Origin: Glaciihabitans sp. dw_435
GTDB lineage: Bacteria; Actinomycetota; Actinomycetes; Actinomycetales; Microbacteriaceae
Direction of reading: 5' to 3'
Assembly (NCBI RefSeq): GCF_018449675.1
Contig: NZ_JAAVUZ010000005.1
Coordinates: 151,668 to 215,667 of the forward strand
Length of the DNA: 64,000 bases
In this document: positions 18,054 to 25,591 of the stretch, in pieces
Numbering within the stretch: position 1 is the first letter of the stretch
Layout: each line of letters starts with the position of its first letter
Position numbers and translations under genes: made by a program
The notes under the pieces: generated by a model
The model's database searches: none
The model's input: only the letters and a program-made list of their open reading frames with translations
What the model was told of the DNA's origin: nothing

Positions 18054-18077
18054 AATTGATCAGCTAGCTGATCAATT
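18054..18077. promoter_or_regulatory. Perfect 24-bp palindrome, MarR-type operator candidate
   Basis: The half-site AATTGATCAGCT followed by its exact complement is centred at 18065.5, directly upstream of the GGAGG site of the TspO-like gene. MarR-family dimers typically bind A/T-rich palindromes of this size, and TspO/MFS operons are often MarR-controlled. The regulator is not certain: the only MarR gene nearby is at 19057, beyond the DMT gene. Confidence 0.75.
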
Positions 18078-18125
18078 ACGGTAGCACCGTCTTCGGTCGA
18101 CGGCGAGGGGGAGGCGAGGAGGGCG

Positions 18126-18989
18126 TTAGCCCAGCGCGAGCAGCGCGACGGCGACGAGGGCGGTGGTGAGGCCGATCGCCTGCAATCGTGTGATGCGTTC
18201 GTGGAGGAACACGGCGGCGAGGATCACGGTGACTCCCGCGTAGAGCGCGACGAGGACTGCCATGACCGACAGCTCGCCGAGTCGCACGCCCGTGAGCATG
18301 ACCGCGTCTGCGGTTGCCGAGAGAACTCCCCCGCCGACCGCGTACCAGAATCCGCCCCGCCATCCGCTTCCCGTGGCGCGTACCCGGGACCGTTTGGCTC
18401 GCAGGAAGATGACCCCGACGGCGGCAAACATGACGATGACCGTGACCGTGCGACCCACGATGAGTGGCACGAATCCGGAGGCGGGCGGCATGGCGTTGAA
18501 GGTCACGAGGCCTGCGCCGATGGAGGTTCCGGCGCCGACGGCCAGCAGGATTCCCCGGGTGCTCGGCCGTGTGCCCGTGCGTTCAGGGGCGAGCCCCACG
18601 AGGATCACCGCGGCGAGAGCGAGTGCCAGGCCGAGGTATCCCGCAGCGCCGAAGCGTTCCCCAGTGAGGAGCCCGACCGTCATGGGAACCACGGCCGAAA
18701 TCACCGCGATGAGTGGGGAGAGCACGCTCATCGGGCCGATGGCGAGCGCGGCGTACAGCATGGAGACCGAGAGACAGGCGATTCCGCCGGCGATAGCGCC
18801 CCAGAGGATCGCCTGCGCGGACCACTGTCCTCCGAGGAACGGAACGATGAGGCACACGGCAACCAGGCCGCCGGCGGCGCTGAGGGCGGTGACGCGGATC
18901 GCACTGATCTGCCGGGAGGCGAATCCGCCGAGGAAGTCTGCCGAACCGAAGAAGAACGCGGTCGTGAGCCCGAGGGCCGCGGTGATCAT
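18126..18989 (-). CDS. EamA/DMT-family transporter
   Basis: About 287 aa, ten predicted helices in two EamA repeats (LTTAFFFGSADFLGGFASRQ at the start; second repeat from LAVGAGTSIGAGLVTFN). Start ATG 18989 behind GAGGAG. DMT proteins of this type export metabolites or amino acids; the substrate is unknown. It is divergent from the MarR gene with 67 nt between, so the MarR protein probably controls it and itself. It is transcribed towards the TspO-like operon but ends 48 nt before its palindrome. Confidence 0.88.
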   Translation of the reverse strand: MITAALGLTTAFFFGSADFLGGFASRQISAIRVTALSAAGGLVAVCLIVPFLGGQWSAQAILWGAIAGGIACLSVSMLYAALAIGPMSVLSPLIAVISAVVPMTVGLLTGERFGAAGYLGLALALAAVILVGLAPERTGTRPSTRGILLAVGAGTSIGAGLVTFNAMPPASGFVPLIVGRTVTVIVMFAAVGVIFLRAKRSRVRATGSGWRGGFWYAVGGGVLSATADAVMLTGVRLGELSVMAVLVALYAGVTVILAAVFLHERITRLQAIGLTTALVAVALLALG

Positions 18990-19056
18990 GGGTCTCCTCG
19001 TGCGGTTGGTGCGTGCTCCGAGCGTAGTGGAGGGCGGTGCGGCTAGGTTGAGGAGC

Positions 19057-19494
19057 ATGACGGACGTCGACGGCACCGAGAGCTGGCCCACTGGGCGGTT
19101 GCTCTCCACGGCCGCGCGGCTGGTCGAGCACGCCTGGGTCGAGGCGCTCGCCGAGATGGGCTTGACCCACGCGGGACTCATCGCCCTGCATCTGCTGGAC
19201 GCCGGTCCCCTGAACCAGACCGACCTCGCCCAGCGTGCCCGCGTGCAGACGCAGACGATGTCGCGCACGATCGACCGGCTGGAGCGCCAGGGTTTCGTGG
19301 AGCGCCGGCCCGACGACAAGGATCGACGCCGGCAGCTCGTCAGCCGCACCGAGTCGGGAGCCGACGCGTGGCGCAAGACTCGCACCCTCGAGGCCGACCT
19401 CTTTCCGGCCACGGATGACCCGGCCGGCCTGCGGGCGGCGCTGCTCGCGATCATTTCGTCGACATCCGGAGCCCGCTGGAGCAACGCGGACTGA
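19057..19494 (+). CDS. MarR-family transcriptional regulator
   Basis: About 145 aa. The winged helix is clear: LNQTDLAQRARVQTQTMSRTIDRLERQGFVERRPDDKDRRRQLV, including the DxRRxxL/V wing of MarR proteins. ATG 19057 is preceded by GAGGAG only one nt away, so the spacing is short. It binds DNA as a dimer and is released by phenolic or other ligands. It is a good candidate to control the divergent DMT gene, and perhaps the palindrome 1 kb away at 18054-18077. Confidence 0.9.
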   Translation: MTDVDGTESWPTGRLLSTAARLVEHAWVEALAEMGLTHAGLIALHLLDAGPLNQTDLAQRARVQTQTMSRTIDRLERQGFVERRPDDKDRRRQLVSRTESGADAWRKTRTLEADLFPATDDPAGLRAALLAIISSTSGARWSNAD

Positions 19495-19563
19495 GCGCGG
19501 CGAGCAACGGCGGGTTCGCCGGGGCCCGCGGACGACGCACAACGTCATCCAGCGACCCCGTAA

Positions 19564-19636
19564 ATACCGGTGAAATACGCGCCACCGGTATCCTCGGTGA
19601 GGGGCAAACCCACCGACGACCGAGGAGTTTCACCGG
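19564..19636 (+). promoter_or_regulatory. Structured leader of the mtnAKCB operon (riboregulator candidate)
   Basis: Three pairings can form between 19564 and the start codon at 19638. P1 is ATACCGGTG (19564-19572) with CACCGGTAT (19583-19591). P2 is CCTCGGT (19592-19598) with ACCGAGG (19619-19625), which covers the Shine-Dalgarno sequence. The alternative is CCGGTGAAA (19567-19575) with TTTCACCGG (19628-19636), which ends one base before the ATG. P1 and the long-range pairing compete for the same strand. This is a plausible two-state switch, but it matches no riboswitch class I can name. Confidence 0.55.
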
Positions 19637-19637
19637 C

Positions 19638-20729
19638 ATGAACGCACCTGGACGGGACGCCACTCCGGCCCTCGAACACTCCGTCCGTCTGGTGAACGGC
19701 GCCGTCGAGATTCTCGACCGCCGCGCGTTCCCCGCGGAACTCACCTGGGTGCGCGCCACCAGCGCGGCCGAGGTGGCCGACGCGATCCGCGACATGGTCA
19801 CCCAGAGTTCCGGACCCCTCTTCGCCGCGTTCGCCGGCCTCGAGCTGACCGCCCAGCAGGTCCGTGGCCTTCCGCTGGACGATGCCCGAGCGACCCTGAT
19901 CGCGGCGGCCGGCGCTCTCACCACCGCGCGCCCGACGAACAACCATCCGAGGGATGCCGCCCGCCACGTGCTGGGCGCCATCGCCGGGGCGACGACGACC
20001 GACGAGCTGGTCGAGCTCGCGACATCCGCTGCCCACACGGGCGTTGCCGCCTACAACGCCCGCAGCCGCGCGCTCGGCGAGCACACCGTCGCACTGTTGC
20101 CGGACGGGGCGCGCATCCTCACCCACTGCTGGATGGACAGCTACCTCATCGCCATGGTGCGCGCCGCTCACGACGCGGGTAAGAGCTTCGAATGGGTCAC
20201 GACGGAGACGCGCCCCTACCTGCAGGGCGCCCGGCTCACCTCGCACACGCTGCGCGAATTCGGCGAGAAGGTCACGCTCATCACGGACAGCATGGGCGCC
20301 GCCGCGCTGTCGCCCGGGTCCTCGCTCGGGGCCATCGACGCGCTTGTGACCGCTGCCGACGTGGTCAGTCTCGACGGCAGCGTGGTCAACAAGGTCGGAA
20401 CCCTGGGGCTCGCGGTCGCCGCTGCCGCGTTCGAGGTTCCGTTCTACGCGCTGGTGCTCAAGCCCGATGCGGATGCCCCGACGGGATCCGACGTCGTCAT
20501 CGAGCAGCGTGACCCCGGCGAGGTGTTCCACGCGCTGGGGCACCGCACCGCCTCTAACCTCGTGACGGACGGCTGGTACCCCGCCTTCGACGTGACCCCC
20601 GCACGCTTCGTCACGCGCATCGTGACCGATCGGGGTGCGTTTGCGCCGGACTCGGTCGTCGATTATTTTGCGGCGGATGACTCGGGCCCCGTGCTCTCCG
20701 CGTCCGCCGACGCGAGCGTCACCCGGTGA
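19638..20729 (+). CDS. mtnA: S-methyl-5-thioribose-1-phosphate isomerase
   Basis: About 363 aa, eIF2B-like fold. It converts methylthioribose 1-phosphate to methylthioribulose 1-phosphate in methionine salvage. The catalytic Cys is residue 164 in LTHCWMD, the Asp is residue 217 in ITDSMG, and ETRPYLQGARLTSHTL, TAADVVSLDGSVVNKVGTLGLAV and APTGSDVVIEQRDP are family blocks. The common LTHCNAG is LTHCWMD here. The GAGGAG site lies 9 nt from ATG, inside the leader hairpin P2. It is the first gene of the mtnA-K-C-B operon; its TGA overlaps the GTG of mtnK (GTGA). Confidence 0.93.
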   Translation: MNAPGRDATPALEHSVRLVNGAVEILDRRAFPAELTWVRATSAAEVADAIRDMVTQSSGPLFAAFAGLELTAQQVRGLPLDDARATLIAAAGALTTARPTNNHPRDAARHVLGAIAGATTTDELVELATSAAHTGVAAYNARSRALGEHTVALLPDGARILTHCWMDSYLIAMVRAAHDAGKSFEWVTTETRPYLQGARLTSHTLREFGEKVTLITDSMGAAALSPGSSLGAIDALVTAADVVSLDGSVVNKVGTLGLAVAAAAFEVPFYALVLKPDADAPTGSDVVIEQRDPGEVFHALGHRTASNLVTDGWYPAFDVTPARFVTRIVTDRGAFAPDSVVDYFAADDSGPVLSASADASVTR

Positions 20730-22039
20730 GCACCACCGAGCTGTCGCCGTCGGGCGACGAATACGAACTGCTGGTCAGCGGCCACGACGTGACCGCCTAC
20801 CTCACCACGGCCGGCCTGCTTCCGCGGCTGGCGGATGATCCCGCCGACGTAATCGTGCGCGAGGTCACCGCGGGAAACATGAACCGCGTCTTCATCGCCC
20901 GCGGCCCGCTCGGCAGCGTCGCCGTGAAGCAGGCACCCCCGTTCGTGCAGGTGGCCGGGCCCGAGTGGCCCATCGACCCCGCCCGGATCGGCGCCGAGGC
21001 GCGGGCCTACGAGCTGCTCGCGGGGCTCGTTCCGGACGCGGTTCCGGCCATCGAGCTCGTGGACCTCGAGCGCTTCGTGATGGTGATGGAAGACCTCTCA
21101 GACCTCGAGGTGGTGCGTGATGTTCTCGTCGACGAGATCGCGACCGGCGGGGCATCCACCATCGACTTCGACAACCTCGGCGCCGTGGTTGGGCGGTTCA
21201 TCGGCGAGCTGACGCTGGCGACGAGCGAGGGGCGACTGGGGTCCGAGGCGCACGCCGAACTCGTGGCGACCGCCGCTAACCCCGAGCTGTGCGCGCTGAC
21301 GGTCGACGTCGTGCTCGACGAGCCGTATCGCGAGCACGAGCACAACCACTGGCACCCGGTGCTCGACGACGAGGTGCGCGCGCTCTACACGGACGAGGCT
21401 CTCGCGGCCGCCGTGCTCATCGTGCGGGACACGTTCGACACCCGGGCCGAGGCGCTGCTGCACGGCGACCTCCACACCGGCTCGGTGATGGTGGGCACCC
21501 GCGATGGCGTCCAGGCCGTGAAGGTGTTCGACCCCGAGTTCAGCTTCGTCGGTCCCATCGGCATGGACCTCGGACTCTTCTGGGCCAACCTCACGATCGC
21601 GTCCGTTGCCGCCCGCGCGGTGGGCCGCGACCAGCTCGCCGACGACCGCCTGCGCGCGATCGACGCCAGCTGGGATGCCTTCGCAGCGGTGTGGGATGCC
21701 CCGGGCGCGCGCGATGCGGCGGCCGTGTCATCCACCCCTCTCGAATCGATTCGATCGGACGCGTGGCGCTTTGCCGGCGTCGAGGCCATGCGTCGCGTTG
21801 TCGGATATTCACACGCCGCCGACCTCGAGACCCTGCCCGCGGAGGTGCAGGCCGATGCCCACCGCGCGGTGTTCGACCTTGCCCGCCACTGGATTCTGAC
21901 GGGCGAGCCCGCGCCCGACGCCGCACCCGACGCCGCGCCCGACGCCGCTCCCGCCTCCGCCTCCGCACCCGTCGGCACCACCCGCGCGGCCACCACCTCG
22001 TCTGACCCGACCGACCCCGCCCCGAAGGAGCAATCGTGA
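20726..22039 (+). CDS. mtnK: Methylthioribose kinase (copy 1)
   Basis: About 437 aa. APH-fold kinase that phosphorylates methylthioribose at C1, feeding MtnA. Evidence: EVTAGNMNRVFIARG near the start, EPYREHEHNHW, the catalytic block ALLHGDLHTGSVMV and DPEFSFVGPIGMDLGLFWAN. It starts at GTG inside the mtnA stop. The last 50 residues are an Ala/Pro-rich repeat (PDAAPDAAPDAAP) not needed for kinases, and not present in copy 2 at 25592. Its stop overlaps the mtnC start. The two copies differ considerably, so they are old paralogues or one was acquired, not a recent duplication. Confidence 0.92.
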   Translation: MSTTELSPSGDEYELLVSGHDVTAYLTTAGLLPRLADDPADVIVREVTAGNMNRVFIARGPLGSVAVKQAPPFVQVAGPEWPIDPARIGAEARAYELLAGLVPDAVPAIELVDLERFVMVMEDLSDLEVVRDVLVDEIATGGASTIDFDNLGAVVGRFIGELTLATSEGRLGSEAHAELVATAANPELCALTVDVVLDEPYREHEHNHWHPVLDDEVRALYTDEALAAAVLIVRDTFDTRAEALLHGDLHTGSVMVGTRDGVQAVKVFDPEFSFVGPIGMDLGLFWANLTIASVAARAVGRDQLADDRLRAIDASWDAFAAVWDAPGARDAAAVSSTPLESIRSDAWRFAGVEAMRRVVGYSHAADLETLPAEVQADAHRAVFDLARHWILTGEPAPDAAPDAAPDAAPASASAPVGTTRAATTSSDPTDPAPKEQS

Positions 22040-22797
22040 CCTCACCCCTGCAGCTGACGGCGTCCACCCTGGTGGTCGACCTCGAGGGCACGACGAGTGC
22101 GGCCGGGTTCATCCTCGGCGACCTCTACGACTACGCCCGCCCCCGCCTCGGCGCCTGGCTCGATGATCATGCGGATGACCCGGACGTCGCCACCGCGCGC
22201 GCCCAGGTGATCGCCGAGGCCGGACTGCCCGCCGACGCCAGCACGGACGACGTCGTTGCCGTGTTGCACGGCTGGATGGCGTCCGACGTGAAGGCCACCC
22301 CGCTCAAGACGTTGCAGGGACAGATCTGGGCGCTGGGGTTCGAGCGCGGCGAGATCTCGTCGCACTTCTTCGACGATGTAATCCCGAAGCTGCGTGCCTG
22401 GCACATGGCCGGGGTGGGCCTCGCGGTGTTCTCGTCGGGGTCGGTGACATCGCAGGTCCCGTGGTTCCGTCACTCGCCGGACGGTGACCTCACGCCCCTG
22501 ATCACGGACTACTTTGACACCGTCAGCGCGGGACCGAAGAAGGTTGCCACGTCGTACGACGCGATCGCGACGGCGCTGGGGCTCGAGGCATCCGCCCTCG
22601 TCTTCTTCACCGACAACCCCGAGGAAGTTACGGCGGCCCAGACGGCCGGGTGGCAGGTCGTCGCGTTCTCGCGGGAGGGCGAGCCGTTCTTCGGCGACGA
22701 CTTCGGAACCGCGCCGGTGGTGGGGTCCTTCGACGAGGTCGACGTGGTCGCGCCGGTCCCACCCGTCGCGCCCGCCGTTGCCGGTGCGACCGCATGA
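22036..22797 (+). CDS. mtnC: Enolase-phosphatase E1 (acireductone synthase)
   Basis: About 253 aa, HAD-type enzyme. It enolises and dephosphorylates diketo-methylthiopentyl phosphate to the acireductone that MtnD uses. The MtnC version of the HAD motif is VVDLEGTTSA (second Asp replaced by Glu-Gly-Thr-Thr). Other support: LQGQIWALGFERGEI, VFSSGSV (motif II Ser) and SAGPKKVATSYD (motif III Lys), FFTDNPEEVTAAQTAGW (motif IV). The C-terminal 40 residues (DVVAPVPPVAPAVAGATA) are a low-complexity tail. Start and stop both overlap neighbours (GTGA, ATGA). Confidence 0.93.
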   Translation: MTSPLQLTASTLVVDLEGTTSAAGFILGDLYDYARPRLGAWLDDHADDPDVATARAQVIAEAGLPADASTDDVVAVLHGWMASDVKATPLKTLQGQIWALGFERGEISSHFFDDVIPKLRAWHMAGVGLAVFSSGSVTSQVPWFRHSPDGDLTPLITDYFDTVSAGPKKVATSYDAIATALGLEASALVFFTDNPEEVTAAQTAGWQVVAFSREGEPFFGDDFGTAPVVGSFDEVDVVAPVPPVAPAVAGATA

Positions 22798-23447
22798 CCG
22801 AGTTCAACACCCGTCCGATCGCGCTGGAGACGCTCGACCGGGCCGGCGCCGCCCTGGCCGCCGAGTCTGCGCGGTTCGCTGCGCGCGGGTGGATGCCTGG
22901 AACCGCCGGTAACCTCTCGCTGCTACTGCGCACCGACCCGCTGCGACTGGCCGTCACCGCGTCCGGCCTGGACAAGGGCGAGCTGACGTCCGGCGACATC
23001 GTCGTGGTCGACGGGCATGGTGCCCGCGTGCACGGCGAGGCCGGGTCGCACGCCAACCCGTCGGCCGAGGCCGGCCTGCATGCCCGAATTGCCCGGGTCG
23101 CCGGAGCCGGAGCCATCATCCACGTGCACGCCGTGGCCGCCGTCACGGCTGCCCATGTCTGGCCGGGTGGCGTCGCGCTGCACGACCTCGAGATGCTCAA
23201 GGGACTCGGTCACTCGGCGCACGGCGAACAGATCGTCATCCCCGTTGTGCCCAACGGCCAGGACATGACCCTCGTCGGCGACGCGTTCGAGGCGGTCTAC
23301 CGCCCGGCGACGCAGGACGTTCGGGATGTCCCGGCCCTCCTTGTCGCCGATCACGGTATCTACGCCTGGGGTAAAGATCTCCGCGAAGCGCGCTGGCACC
23401 TCGAGATCACCGAGGCGCTGCTGCAGATCGCGCTCGCGCGCCGCTAG
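22794..23447 (+). CDS. mtnB: Methylthioribulose-1-phosphate dehydratase
   Basis: About 217 aa from ATG 22794, whose ATGA overlaps the mtnC stop. Class II aldolase fold. It removes water from methylthioribulose 1-phosphate to give the diketo phosphate used by MtnC. Support: RGWMPGTAGNLSLLL, ITASGLDKGEL-like TASGLDKGELTSGDIVVVD, the zinc ligands in HANPSAEAGLHARI and IIHVHA, and LLVADHGIYAWGKDLREARWHLE. It is the last gene of the operon; a paired-hairpin repeat follows 109 nt later. Confidence 0.93.
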   Translation: MTEFNTRPIALETLDRAGAALAAESARFAARGWMPGTAGNLSLLLRTDPLRLAVTASGLDKGELTSGDIVVVDGHGARVHGEAGSHANPSAEAGLHARIARVAGAGAIIHVHAVAAVTAAHVWPGGVALHDLEMLKGLGHSAHGEQIVIPVVPNGQDMTLVGDAFEAVYRPATQDVRDVPALLVADHGIYAWGKDLREARWHLEITEALLQIALARR

Positions 23448-23555
23448 CCGCGCCGCCCGCGGCCGTGCCGCGATGGGCGGCCGGCAGCGGCGCCACCCGC
23501 CGGCCCGCTAGCCGCGCGCCCCGCCGGCCAGTCGCCCCGCCGCTGCCCCGCAGCG

Positions 23556-23708
23556 CATCGAAAGGGTAAAAACATGCGTTTCTCCCCCGGAAATCGCCCA
23601 TTTCTACCCTTTCGATGACACCTGGCGCACCTCAAGGCGCCCAGCCCCGTCGAAGGAGCAGAGATGGTCGTTCTTTGCTCCGGGACGCGACCATCTCTGC
23701 TCCTTCGA
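23556..23708. repeat. Composite hairpin repeat AB, copy 1, in the convergent gap mtnB / Lrp gene
   Basis: Hairpin A spans 23556-23617: left word CATCGAAAGGGTAAAAACATG, right arm ending TACCCTTTCGATG, imperfect stem. Hairpin B spans 23650-23708: arms TCGAAGGAGCAGAGATGGTC plus one base, and the exact complement, 21 bp, loop 23671-23687. Starts are about 92 nt apart. Loops share CGTT...CCGG(G/A)A. The rest of the 427-nt gap between mtnB and the Lrp gene holds GC-rich short stems (to about 23790) and no gene. An almost identical composite lies at 25324-25473. Confidence 0.85.
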
Positions 23709-23874
23709 TGCGCGCAGGAGGCAAAAAGGGCGCCCGCGCTGTAACGGGCGTCGAGAAAGCGCGCCCGCACCTGTGGTGGGCGACAAAAGAGGGCCAGGAT
23801 GCGGTCGCAGCTGCCGCTCGCTGCCATTGCCACTCCCGGTCAGAGAGCTGCATCCCGCCCGCAGGCTGTCGCCG

Positions 23875-24342
23875 TCAGGCCGGCGCGATGTGGCGGGACG
23901 GAACGGGGCTCGAGTACACGACGTTTGTCGTGATTCCGCCGAGCGTGGCGAGTCGGCCGGTGATGCGCTCGAGGTCCCGCATGGATCGCGCGTGCACCTT
24001 GATGATGAAGCAATCGGCGCCGGTGACGTGGTGCGCCTCGACGATTTCGGGTGTCGTGTCGACCAGGTCGTGGAACGGCTTGTAGTTGCCCGATGGGTAC
24101 GCCAACCGCACGAACGCGGTGACCGCGTAGCCGAGCGCCTCGGGATCGACGGTGATCGAATAGCCGGTGATCACCCCGGAGTCCGTCAGGCGGCGCAACC
24201 GTTCGGCGGTCGCGCTGGCAGACAGCGAGACCTCCCGGGCCAGCTGGGCAACGCTCATCCGCCCATCACGCTGCAACTGCTCGATGATCGCGTGATCGGT
24301 GGAATCGAAGTCAAGGCGTGGATTCGACGGCATACGCGTCAC
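23875..24342 (-). CDS. Lrp/AsnC-family transcriptional regulator
   Basis: About 155 aa. N-terminal HTH (DSTDHAIIEQLQRDGRMSVAQLAREVSLSASATAERLRRL) and a C-terminal RAM ligand-binding part (VEAHHVTGADCFIIKVHARSMRDLERI). The family senses amino acids. GTG 24342 is the first start; ATG 24333 is also possible and no clear ribosome binding site separates them. It is divergent from the rhodanese/GNAT pair, 85 nt away, so it probably controls them. It sits inside the methionine-salvage locus, so methionine or a sulfur amino acid is a tempting but unproven ligand. Confidence 0.9.
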   Translation of the reverse strand: MTRMPSNPRLDFDSTDHAIIEQLQRDGRMSVAQLAREVSLSASATAERLRRLTDSGVITGYSITVDPEALGYAVTAFVRLAYPSGNYKPFHDLVDTTPEIVEAHHVTGADCFIIKVHARSMRDLERITGRLATLGGITTNVVYSSPVPSRHIAPA

Positions 24343-24427
24343 AATACCGGTGGATCACGCGCGATCGCGCCCAAGAGCCGGGCATCGTCTCTTCTTAGAT
24401 GTGTGCCTCCGCCGCTTGGATTGAGAC

Positions 24428-24856
24428 ATGGAAACCACACTCTCAGCCCGCGATTTCTTCGCCGCAAAGCTCCGGTACGAAACCGACCCGTCCGACCTCG
24501 CCGCCGACCGTGTGGGCGGTGCCGGCCCGCTCATCCTCGACGTTCGCAACGACGCCAGCTGGAGCCAGGGACGCATCCCCGGCGCGGTCCACGTGCCCAA
24601 CCGAGAGCTCGCGGACCGTGCGCCCGAGGTCATCCCTTCGCTCGACGCCGCCGTCGTTGTGTACTGCTGGGGACCCGGATGCAACGGCAGCACGCGAGCC
24701 GCTCTGACCCTCGCCACCCTCGGCTACACAAACGTCAAGGAACTCATTGGCGGCTTCGAGTACTGGGCGCGCGAAGGTCTCGCCGTCGTCAGCGACGAGG
24801 GCCGGTCGCGTCGCGCACCGGACCCCCTCACCGCTCCCGTCGGCGTCCCCGCGTGA
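24428..24856 (+). CDS. Rhodanese-like sulfurtransferase
   Basis: About 142 aa. Single rhodanese domain: LILDVRNDASWSQGRIPGAVHVPN and the active-site stretch VVYCWGPGCNGSTRAA, with Cys 80 the likely persulfide carrier and a second Cys at 85, then LGYTNVKELIGGFEYW. The ...GPGCNxSTRA... loop occurs in a subgroup of actinobacterial single-domain rhodaneses. It moves sulfane sulfur or detoxifies it. Divergent from the Lrp gene; its TGA overlaps the GTG of the GNAT gene. Confidence 0.9.
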   Translation: METTLSARDFFAAKLRYETDPSDLAADRVGGAGPLILDVRNDASWSQGRIPGAVHVPNRELADRAPEVIPSLDAAVVVYCWGPGCNGSTRAALTLATLGYTNVKELIGGFEYWAREGLAVVSDEGRSRRAPDPLTAPVGVPA

Positions 24857-25311
24857 CGGCAACCGTCTCTGTCGACAGGGTCGAGGTGCTGCGAGCGGAT
24901 GCCCCGGAGCGCGCGCTCGCCGTCGCGCACGCGCAGTTCGAAAAGAGCACAATCGTCATCCCCGCCGATTGGGCGGCACGCACGTCGCGACTTATCGCCG
25001 CGGGGCAGCTGGACCTCTTCGTCGCCCGTTCCTCCGGGCAGGCACTGGGATACGCGACGCTCACTCGGGGCGTGAGCACCTGGGCGGCAGAGCCCTACGG
25101 CTACCTCGACTGCCTCTTCGTGGCCGAGGGACACCGCGACGCGGGCGTCGGCCCGCTCCTGGTCACGGCCGTCGCCGAGCATGCGCGGAGCGTCGGGTTG
25201 CGCGAGCTGCAGTGGCAGACGCCCTCGTGGAACGCCGGTGCAATCCGGTTCTACACGCGGCTCGGAGCCGCACGCAGCGGCAAAGAGCACTTCGCCCTGC
25301 GGCTGGAGTAA
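24853..25311 (+). CDS. GNAT acetyltransferase coupled to the rhodanese gene
   Basis: About 152 aa from GTG 24853, in the GTGA overlap with the rhodanese stop. The GNAT core is GYLDCLFVAEGHRDAGVGPLLVTAVAEHA, followed by LRELQWQTPSWNAGAIRFYTRLGA. The C-terminus is KEHFALRLE. The acceptor is unknown; the link with a rhodanese and an Lrp regulator suggests an amino acid or polyamine derivative. The composite repeat begins 12 nt after the stop. Confidence 0.88.
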   Translation: MTATVSVDRVEVLRADAPERALAVAHAQFEKSTIVIPADWAARTSRLIAAGQLDLFVARSSGQALGYATLTRGVSTWAAEPYGYLDCLFVAEGHRDAGVGPLLVTAVAEHARSVGLRELQWQTPSWNAGAIRFYTRLGAARSGKEHFALRLE

Positions 25312-25323
25312 CCCTCGGCCCAG

Positions 25324-25473
25324 CGAAAGGGTAAAAACATGCGTTACGCGCCCGGAAATCGCAGGTTTTTACCCTTTCGATGACATCTGGCGTGCCTCAG
25401 CGGCACCTGGCCGCGCCGAAGGAGCAGAGATGGTCGTTAGGTGCGCCGGGAGACGACCATCTCTGCTCCTTCG
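25324..25473. repeat. Composite hairpin repeat AB, copy 2, in the convergent gap GNAT / mtnK2
   Basis: Hairpin A' spans 25324-25379 with perfect 15-bp arms (CGAAAGGGTAAAAAC and complement). Hairpin B' spans 25417-25473 with perfect 21-bp arms (left arm CGAAGGAGCAGAGATGGTCG plus one base) and a 15-nt loop. Order, spacing (93 nt) and arms match copy 1; loops and spacer differ more (GCGTTacGCGCCCGGAAAT in A', TTAGGTGCGCCGGGAG in B'). It starts 12 nt after the GNAT stop. From B' to 25591 the sequence holds two direct repeats of about CGCACGGGTGGCGAAA and no gene. Confidence 0.85.
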
Positions 25474-25591
25474 ATGCGCGCGGGTGGCAAAAAGGGGCGG
25501 CCACGGAGTGCACGGGTGACGAAATGGGCCGCCCACGCAGCGCACGGGTGGCGAAAGCGGCGCCGCGACGGGCAGGGGCGGCCGAAACGAG

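Noticed and set aside
19495..19637. A known SAM riboswitch (SAM-I, SAM-IV) upstream of mtnA
   Set aside because: The pairing pattern does not contain the conserved core of these classes; only a generic structured leader is supported.
23556..25473. Integron attC sites or a CRISPR array
   Set aside because: No GTTRRRY/RYYYAAC core pair, no integrase, and repeats are two long hairpins rather than short direct repeats with unique spacers.
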